This document shows, piece after piece, positions 59,337-64,000 of a stretch of DNA of 64,000 bases. A program made the position numbers and the translations under genes. Within the stretch, counting starts at the first letter, position 1, and each line of letters begins with the position of its first letter. The notes under the pieces are model-generated. The model ran no database searches. It had not been told where the DNA came from and saw only the letters and a program-made list of their open reading frames with translations. The DNA comes from SZAS-103 sp038234715 (GTDB lineage: Bacteria; Pseudomonadota; Gammaproteobacteria; Xanthomonadales; Xanthomonadaceae), in NCBI GenBank assembly GCA_038234715.1, contig JBBQTD010000003.1, forward strand, positions 83,980-147,979, given 5' to 3'.

Positions 59337-60790
59337 CAGTACGCCCCCCACAGGTAGAAGAACAGCGAATTGTTGTCGCTGGCGTTGCGCCCCGATCCGT
59401 CGTAGTTGTGCGAGGCGCCGTTGTAGACGTTGTACCTGGTGTACTGCAGGCCGACGCGCAGGTACTGCAGCGGAATCCAGAACGCCTCGTAGGTGAATCC
59501 GCGCACCGCCGGACTGCCGGAGATGTTGCCGCCGACGCGGGTCGGATCGTACAGCGCCGAATCCGTCGTGCCGGTCTGGCTGAAGTGCGCGAGGCTGCCG
59601 CCGTACTTCGCACCGTAGATGTAGCTCACCTTGGCGCGCGCCACCTTGGTGACATCGGTTGCATTGGTGTTGGGCAGCGGATTGCCGTTGACGTCCTGCA
59701 CCGGCTGGTCGGCGAGGAAGCCAGGCATGCGGTGGGTGTCGCGCATGTACGCAAACTGCGCCGTGAACGTGTGCGGATCGAGCTGGTACTGGTATTGCGA
59801 ATCGAATCCAATGTCCCTGAAATGGTGGACGCTGGCCGGGTCGGACGTGTCGAGAGGATCGTCGTACACATCCGCGACCATGCCCGAGGTGCCGACCATG
59901 ATGTTGTGCGCTCCCCACGCGTGGCTCAGGGTCACGCGCCAGTAGGGATTGGTGCCCTGCAGCTTGGTCTTGCCCGCATCGGCAGTGCCTGCACTCATGA
60001 AGGAGGTCAGGCCCTGCGCCGAGCGGTATCCGCCCAGCTCGACATACAGCATCTGGTTCCAGAACGCGTAGCCGGCGATCCCCGAGATATTGCCGCCCGA
60101 AGCGAATCCGGGATACGGCGTGGTGCCATCGATGAAGCGGCTGCTGGTCGGGCTTGGCACGGGCACGTACTGCATCCATGCAGCGGCGGAGTTCCACGGA
60201 TCGGAGAACGAGGGATTGTTGTTCGCCGATACGCCCCAGATCACATCGTTCTTCGGAGTGATCACGCGGTCGGCATAGCGGATCTCCATGTTGTCCGCAG
60301 CGCTGTGCCCGTGGAACTTGCCGTCGTCGGACTGGCTGGCGTAATTGTCGTAGGTGACCTGCAGGAACGCGCCGATGTTGTCGGTCACCTTGCCGGCGGC
60401 GAACACGCTCGCGGTCGCAAAGACCGGCGTGCCGTTCTTCTGGAAGTCGGCCTTTGGATCATCGCTCTTGGACGTATTGAGCACGCGCGAATCGCTCACC
60501 ACGGCCATCGCCGACAGCGGCATCGTGCGCTGGCCGATGGTATAGCCGGTCAGCTTGAACAGGCGACCGTAGGCGGTCAGTTCAGGAAACTGCCCGCCCG
60601 CATGGCAGGCCTGGCAGTTCTGGCCGGTCTGCCTTGCGAAGACCGGTAGCGCCGCGGAATTGGCGGACCACAGCACGGCCAGCAGCATAAGCAGTCCGGC
60701 GACCCGTGATGGCGGTATCGCCATCCGGTTGGCAAGCCGCCGCGAAGTTCCCCAGTCGCGCTGGTGCAGGTATGCGTTCAGCCCACTCAC
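59336..60790 (-). CDS. outer-membrane cytochrome-porin, Cyc2-like
   Basis: 484 residues: leader with hydrophobic core (AGLLMLLAVLWSANSA), then a single haem c site in PVFARQTGQNCQACHAGGQF followed by PELTAYGRLFKLTGYT, then about 400 residues of alternating beta strands ending in the aromatic tail FFYLWGAY, as expected for an outer-membrane barrel. This fused cytochrome-porin plan, and the FARQTG..C..CH...FGR.FK.GY-type start, match Cyc2, the iron oxidase of iron-oxidising bacteria, though related proteins of unknown role are widespread. The GTG at 60790 has a strong GGGGAGAT 7 bases upstream; ATG at 60724 would shorten the leader. It follows the HiPIP gene by 51 bases and is coupled to the c4 gene. 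Confidence 0.78.
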   Translation of the reverse strand: MSGLNAYLHQRDWGTSRRLANRMAIPPSRVAGLLMLLAVLWSANSAALPVFARQTGQNCQACHAGGQFPELTAYGRLFKLTGYTIGQRTMPLSAMAVVSDSRVLNTSKSDDPKADFQKNGTPVFATASVFAAGKVTDNIGAFLQVTYDNYASQSDDGKFHGHSAADNMEIRYADRVITPKNDVIWGVSANNNPSFSDPWNSAAAWMQYVPVPSPTSSRFIDGTTPYPGFASGGNISGIAGYAFWNQMLYVELGGYRSAQGLTSFMSAGTADAGKTKLQGTNPYWRVTLSHAWGAHNIMVGTSGMVADVYDDPLDTSDPASVHHFRDIGFDSQYQYQLDPHTFTAQFAYMRDTHRMPGFLADQPVQDVNGNPLPNTNATDVTKVARAKVSYIYGAKYGGSLAHFSQTGTTDSALYDPTRVGGNISGSPAVRGFTYEAFWIPLQYLRVGLQYTRYNVYNGASHNYDGSGRNASDNNSLFFYLWGAY

Positions 60791-60841
60791 TGTGATCTCC
60801 CCACGCAGTTGGCATCGATACGTTTGTGGATTTGCGCTGCC

Positions 60842-61159
60842 TCAGGCGGCTTTCTTCGCCCACGCCGAGCACCATCCCTTCGGCGACACGCTGAAGCCCG
60901 CGAACAACGTGCAGGCGCCGGTGGCGGCGGTGAAGAACTGGCAACCTGAGCACGCGCTGCCTGGCTTGTAGGCGGCATTCTTCGTCGTGGTGGCGTCTTC
61001 GACATAGCCGAGTGCCTTCGCCTGCGGGTTGTCCAACGGCAACTTGACCAGCGCGGCGGCGCGGGCTTCACCCGACGTGCGCATGACCAGCGGCACTGCG
61101 ACGGCAGCGAGCGCTGCATTGACCAGGAAGCGGCGGCGGGAAGGAACTGGAGTGGTCAT
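60842..61159 (-). CDS. high-potential iron-sulfur protein (HiPIP), Tat-exported
   Basis: A 105-residue protein. Twin-arginine signal SRRRFLVNAALAAVAVP (residues 7-23), then a mature domain with the four [4Fe-4S] ligands in CSGCQFF, ACTLFAG and GWCSAW. HiPIPs shuttle single electrons in the periplasm between cytochrome complexes; in Acidithiobacillus one (Iro) is linked to iron oxidation. ATG at 61159 begins the Tat signal with AGG upstream. First gene of the operon HiPIP, cytochrome-porin, c4, behind a perfect FNR box. Confidence 0.93.
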   Translation of the reverse strand: MTTPVPSRRRFLVNAALAAVAVPLVMRTSGEARAAALVKLPLDNPQAKALGYVEDATTTKNAAYKPGSACSGCQFFTAATGACTLFAGFSVSPKGWCSAWAKKAA

Positions 61160-61191
61160 ACGGATACCTGCCTGTGTGTGTGTGCGAATCG

Positions 61192-61197
61192 AATCTA
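61192..61197 (-). promoter_or_regulatory. candidate -10 element of the HiPIP operon
   Basis: TAGATT on the minus strand. A start about 7 bases downstream (near 61186) would place the FNR box centre close to -41, the class II position. Inferred from spacing only. Confidence 0.4.
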
Positions 61198-61219
61198 GCG
61201 GGCTTGCGAAGGCGGTGTC

Positions 61220-61233
61220 TTGATCTGAATCAA
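61220..61233. promoter_or_regulatory. perfect FNR/ANR box upstream of the HiPIP operon
   Basis: TTGAT-CTGA-ATCAA, an exact match to the FNR consensus TTGATnnnnATCAA, inside the longer palindrome CTTGATCTGAATCAAG. Its centre is 67 bases upstream of the HiPIP start codon and about 41 bases from the predicted transcription start, as in class II FNR-activated promoters. It suggests induction of the HiPIP/cytochrome-porin/c4 operon at low oxygen. Confidence 0.75.
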
Positions 61234-61299
61234 GTGCGTTGCACACTGTGCGATCCGATCAGATTGCATCGAGGCTGCGCGTATTGCGGCGATCTGTAT

Positions 61300-61313
61300 G
61301 TGCGTCAGCGCAC
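61300..61313. promoter_or_regulatory. GTGCG-N4-CGCAC dyad
   Basis: GTGCG-TCAG-CGCAC, a perfect inverted repeat with 4-base spacing and a CRP-like half-site. Near-copies lie at 62168-62181 (right half decayed) and 63983-63996 (one mismatch), around the two Crp-like genes. Candidate operator for those regulators; inferred. Confidence 0.45.
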
Positions 61314-61461
61314 CTAGGCCGCGGCCGCGCGCCACGGGGTCAGGCTGTTCGGCATGCGCCGTGATCGCGCGCGTATGGCATTGCACCCTGCGAGCGCCTG
61401 TTTTCAACGGGATCAGAACTGCACACGCTATCCGTGGCGCGCCAGGGTTCGTTCAAGATGA

Positions 61462-61483
61462 TGGCCGTCTGCTCAGACGGCCA
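61462..61483. repeat. perfect 10-bp-arm palindrome
   Basis: TGGCCGTCTG and CAGACGGCCA separated by two bases (or a 9-bp stem with a GCTC loop). It lies in the noncoding gap between the HiPIP promoter and array 2. No T-run follows. Could be a terminator-like hairpin or a protein site. Confidence 0.65.
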
Positions 61484-61666
61484 AAGCGCAAGTGATCTGC
61501 TTGCCATCTTCCGGGGCAATCATTCGGGCTGGCCGCACTCGGTGATGGACTGCACCCGTCCGATTTCGACCGACATGCATGGTTACGCGGGTTTCACGGT
61601 CGCAAAGCAGCCTGCGCTGCCGGCGATGATGTGCGTGGTTGCCGACATCATTGCCCTGACCGCGCA

Positions 61667-62065
61667 AATCAATCCGTTGATTGCCAGAATCAATCCGTTC
61701 ATTGCCGCGATCAATCCGTTGATCGTGCGGATCCACCCATTGATTCCCCGTACGAACCCCATGATCGCTGCGATCAACCCCTTGTTTCCTCGAATCAATC
61801 CATTCATTGCCACGATCCATCCATTGATTTTTCGAATCAATCCGTTCATTGCTGCGATCAATCCGTTGATCGTGCGAATCAACCCCTTGATTCCCCGTAC
61901 GAACCCCATGATCGCTGCGATCAATCCGTTGATTGCAGCGATCAATTCCTTGATTTTCCGGATCAATCCATTCATTGCCGCGATCAATCCATTGATTCCA
62001 GGAATCAATCCCTTGATCCGGGGGATCAAGCCATTGACTTTCGCGATCCATCCATGGATTTCCCG
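61667..62065. repeat. 19-unit 21-bp dyad tandem array (array 2)
   Basis: Nineteen consecutive units of exactly 21 bases, no indels. The consensus core is RATCAATCCNTTGATT followed by a variable 5-base spacer. Each core is an inverted repeat (ATCAA-N4-TTGAT). Units 3 and 10 are identical (61709, 61856), as are units 5 and 12 (61751, 61898), and unit 2 differs from unit 9 by one base, showing a 147-bp (7-unit) higher-order duplication. Copies decay at both edges. All frames that are open (e.g. 61434-62219 plus, 61583-62077 minus) are open because 21 is a multiple of three; neither has a convincing ribosome-binding site, so coding is doubtful. It lies between the HiPIP operon and two Crp-like genes. 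It is far AT-richer than its surroundings. Confidence 0.92.
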
Positions 62066-62167
62066 GGCAGCCGGCACGTCAGCGGACTGGAAGCATTTCA
62101 GCGTCTCCGGGAGGCTTGCGCGCGCCTGGGCGGTGGTTGCCGAACCGTCGGGAATCGGAGGCTATAT

Positions 62168-62181
62168 GTGCGTTTTTGAAC
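62168..62181. promoter_or_regulatory. decayed GTGCG dyad upstream of the first Crp-like gene
   Basis: ATGTGCG-TTTT-TGAAC: the left half matches the dyad at 61300, the right half is degraded. It is about 65-75 bases upstream of the GTG start at 62244. Confidence 0.3.
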
Positions 62182-62243
62182 AGACAGGCGTAGGGTATGG
62201 GGCGAAAATGCACAGATAACTGGGCTTTCTGGGTCTGTGTCAC

Positions 62244-62990
62244 GTGGCCAATGCTGCACATCATCGACAAAACCGGTTGCTTGCGAGCTTGCCAAGCGAC
62301 TCCTTCGAACGCCTGCGCCCGCATCTGCAACTGGTGACGATGCAGTTGGGCCAGATCCTGCATCCGCAGCACGTGCAGTTCGACCATGTGTTCTTTCCGG
62401 TGACCTCGGCGGTCTCGCTGGTGGCGGTCCTCAAGGAAGGCGCGTCGGCGGAGATCGGCCTCATCGGCAACGAAGGCATGGTCGGCACGTCGCTGTTGAT
62501 GGGCAGCGTGGACGCTTCCTGCCAGGCCGTCGTGCAAAGTGCCGGGGAAGGGTATCGGCTGAAGGCAGCTTTCCTGAAGACCGAATTCGAGCGTGTCCCG
62601 GAAGTACTGGGCCTGTTGCTGCGCTATGTGCAGGCCTTGTTGATCCAGACCTCGCAGACTGCGGTCTGCAATCGCCATCACTCGGTCGGCCAGCAACTGT
62701 GCCGCTGGCTGCTGCTCACCCTGGACCGGGTGACGACCAACCAGGTATCGATGACCCAGGAATTGATCGCGCAGATGCTTGGCGTGCGTCGCGAAGGCGT
62801 CACCGCTGCCGCGGGAAAGTTGCAGGACGCAGGGGTTATCCATTACAGCCGCGGCACCATCACCGTGCTCGATCGGTCCGGCCTCCTGCTGCGGTCCTGC
62901 GAATGCTACGAGACGGTCAAGCACGAAACCGACCGGCTGGTGCCGATGCCGGTGCGGCCTCTGCATACCGACGAGACCGCAGGCGCCTGA
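62244..62990 (+). CDS. Crp/Fnr family transcriptional regulator (paralogue 1)
   Basis: 248 residues: cyclic-nucleotide-binding-type beta-roll (LGQILHPQHVQFDHVFFPVTSAVSLV, then EIGLIGNEGMVGTSLL), a long dimer helix and a C-terminal HTH_Crp (SMTQELIAQMLGVRREGVTAAAGKLQDAGVI). There is no N-terminal cysteine cluster, so it is not an oxygen-sensing FNR, and cAMP-contact residues are not evident. In the recognition helix the CRP positions R180 and E181 are kept (RRE) but R185 is Ala; FNR S212/R213 are absent. It starts with GTG at 62244 (the near ATG is out of frame). A second copy, clearly homologous along its length, follows 156 bases later. Confidence 0.88.
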   Translation: MANAAHHRQNRLLASLPSDSFERLRPHLQLVTMQLGQILHPQHVQFDHVFFPVTSAVSLVAVLKEGASAEIGLIGNEGMVGTSLLMGSVDASCQAVVQSAGEGYRLKAAFLKTEFERVPEVLGLLLRYVQALLIQTSQTAVCNRHHSVGQQLCRWLLLTLDRVTTNQVSMTQELIAQMLGVRREGVTAAAGKLQDAGVIHYSRGTITVLDRSGLLLRSCECYETVKHETDRLVPMPVRPLHTDETAGA

Positions 62991-63146
62991 CAAACAGAGC
63001 GGCAACCACACACACTGCCGTTGCACACCGCGAGCCAGGCACAACTGCGGCCTTCCCTGAATGAGAAACCCATAAGCGCGCTGCTGCACAGACGCGCCGC
63101 TTGACCGTGCGTACCTTGGCCAGCTTCTCCTGCTGATTGCGATCGC

Positions 63147-63893
63147 ATGCCCAACACTCCAAGCCATCGAAAGAACCGGCTGCTCGCCAGCCTTCCGAGC
63201 GAGTCCTTCGATCGCCTGCTTCCTCACCTGACGCGGGTGCCCATGGCGCTCGGTCAGATCGTCCACGAGCAGCACGTTCCATTCGAGTTCGCCTACTTTC
63301 CAACGGATTGCGCGATATCGCTGGTATCGGTACTGAAGAACGGTTCATCGGCGGAAATCGGCCTGATCGGCAACGAGGGCATGGTCGGCACGTCACTGTT
63401 GATGGGCGGTGGCGATGCCGCGTGCCAGGCCGTCGTGCAGAGTGCAGGCGAGGCGTATCGGGTGAAGATCACCTTGCTGAAAGCAGAATTCGACCGCTCG
63501 CCGGAGGTGCTGCACCTGATGTTGCGCTACGTGCAGAGCCTGATGATCCAGACCGCGCAAACCGCGATCTGCAACCGCCACCATTCGGTGGACCAGCAGT
63601 TGTGCCGCTGGCTGTTGCTGACGCTCGACCGCGTGCCCACGCACCAGGTGTCGATGACCCAGGGATTGATCGCGCAGATGCTCGGCGTGCATCGCGAAGG
63701 CGTCACTGCGGCGGCCGGGAAGCTGCAGGACGCAGGACTCATCAGCTATGGCCGCGGTGTGATCACCGTGCTCGACAGGCCCGGCATCGAAGCGCGTGCC
63801 TGCGAGTGCTATGCAACCGTGAGGAAGGAAACCGACCGCCTTGTGCCGATGCCGGTGCGCCCACTGCGCGCCGAGGTGCCCGCCGACGCGTGA
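63147..63893 (+). CDS. Crp/Fnr family transcriptional regulator (paralogue 2)
   Basis: 248 residues, aligning end to end with the previous gene with roughly two thirds identity by eye. Identical blocks include NRLLASLPS, SAEIGLIGNEGMVGTSLLMG, CNRHHSV.QQLCRWLLLTLDRV and EGVTAAAGKLQDAG. HTH recognition segment MLGVHREGVTAAAGKL keeps RE. Divergence is concentrated in the beta-roll (HEQHVPFEFAYFPTDCAISLV), so the two may bind different ligands but similar DNA. ATG at 63147. A tandem duplication is the obvious origin; a dyad with the GTGCG half-site lies 87 bases downstream at the window edge. Confidence 0.88.
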   Translation: MPNTPSHRKNRLLASLPSESFDRLLPHLTRVPMALGQIVHEQHVPFEFAYFPTDCAISLVSVLKNGSSAEIGLIGNEGMVGTSLLMGGGDAACQAVVQSAGEAYRVKITLLKAEFDRSPEVLHLMLRYVQSLMIQTAQTAICNRHHSVDQQLCRWLLLTLDRVPTHQVSMTQGLIAQMLGVHREGVTAAAGKLQDAGLISYGRGVITVLDRPGIEARACECYATVRKETDRLVPMPVRPLRAEVPADA

Positions 63894-63980
63894 TGGACGG
63901 TGTCGCCGCGGTGGGATGATCCAAACGATCGCTGGTGACGCGAAGGCGATGCAAGTCGGGTACTGAAGAAAAAGGCTGCT

Positions 63981-63998
63981 ATGTGCGCCAACGTACAT
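63981..63998. promoter_or_regulatory. ATGTGCG-N4-CGTACAT dyad
   Basis: Seven-base arms with one mismatch around CCAA, the same half-site as 61300-61313. Placed downstream of the second Crp-like gene at the right edge, it may belong to the promoter of a gene beyond the window. Confidence 0.4.
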
Positions 63999-64000
63999 CA

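Noticed and set aside
61667..62065. CRISPR array
   Set aside because: The repeating unit is continuous with only a 5-base variable part; there are no unique spacers of 25 bases or more and no cas genes.
62244..63893. The Crp-like pair as oxygen-sensing FNR proteins
   Set aside because: Neither has the N-terminal cysteine cluster, and FNR's Ser/Arg recognition residues are replaced.
1..64000. tRNA or rRNA genes
   Set aside because: The intergenic gaps were read for cloverleaf-like or rRNA sequence and none was convincing; a tRNA search program would be decisive.

Overview
The window is GC-rich DNA from a free-living gammaproteobacterium, most likely Xanthomonadales/Lysobacterales (Rhodanobacteraceae- or Xanthomonadaceae-like). 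The evidence is the set of protein families, the block lptM-dapF-DUF484-xerC, the block algZ-algR-hemC, a UvrD close to the E. coli type, a dense family of GC-rich intergenic palindromes (including the 'gggaatcgggaatggg' type near 19.9 kb) and a RAYT (REP-associated tyrosine transposase) element. No rRNA, tRNA, CRISPR array or prophage was seen. Species cannot be assigned from the sequence alone.

Layout. 0-0.9 kb: a probable 3' gene fragment, a REP-like hairpin and a small membrane protein. 0.94-1.81 kb: a compact RAYT element with perfect 21-bp terminal inverted repeats; one end supplies its own stop codon and the other end supplies the stop codon of a tonB-like gene. 2.5-11 kb: uvrD, a GAF-histidine kinase and a PAS/GGDEF/EAL protein. 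11.2-14.7 kb: a saccharopine-dehydrogenase-like protein, two SDRs and a GST. 14.7-18.5 kb: the cell-wall set mltB-rlpA-dacC. 18.9-28.9 kb: a PfkB kinase, lipoproteins, an M1 aminopeptidase, ubiE, AIM24, MAPEG and hypotheticals. 29.2-31.4 kb: a three-gene phospholipid operon (CDP-alcohol transferase, PlsC-like, CdsA-like). 31.5-33.6 kb: an ECF sigma factor with a likely partner, and DUF971. 33.7-34.1 kb: a degenerate 21-bp-period repeat array. 34.4-37.1 kb: xerC, DUF484, dapF, lptM. 37.2-41.8 kb: prolyl oligopeptidase, lipocalin and a WYL regulator. 42-49.2 kb: a locus resembling soeABC (cytoplasmic sulfite dehydrogenase) with an isomerase and an SLC13 permease inside it. 49.3-52.8 kb: hemC-algR-algZ and an esterase. 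53.7-57.5 kb: pgaBCD (poly-N-acetylglucosamine export) without pgaA. 58.6-61.2 kb: a Tat-exported HiPIP, an outer-membrane cytochrome-porin resembling Cyc2, and a dihaem c4-type cytochrome, in one probable operon behind a perfect FNR box. 61.67-62.07 kb: a 19-unit, indel-free 21-bp tandem array of dyads. 62.2-63.9 kb: two tandem Crp/Fnr-family paralogues.

Two themes stand out. The first is respiratory flexibility: a sulfite-oxidising complex, and an outer-membrane-to-periplasm electron path (cytochrome-porin, c4, HiPIP) that parallels the parts list of acidophilic iron oxidisers and is predicted to be FNR/ANR controlled. The second is the pair of 21-bp-period arrays at 33.7 and 61.7 kb. Both are noncoding by the evidence here, keep exact two-helical-turn spacing over about 19 units, and have short inverted repeats in most units. 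They match no repeat class I can name and are the best candidates for something undescribed. The arrays, the FNR box and the Crp-like genes lie close together at the right-hand end, but a functional link between them is only a hypothesis.
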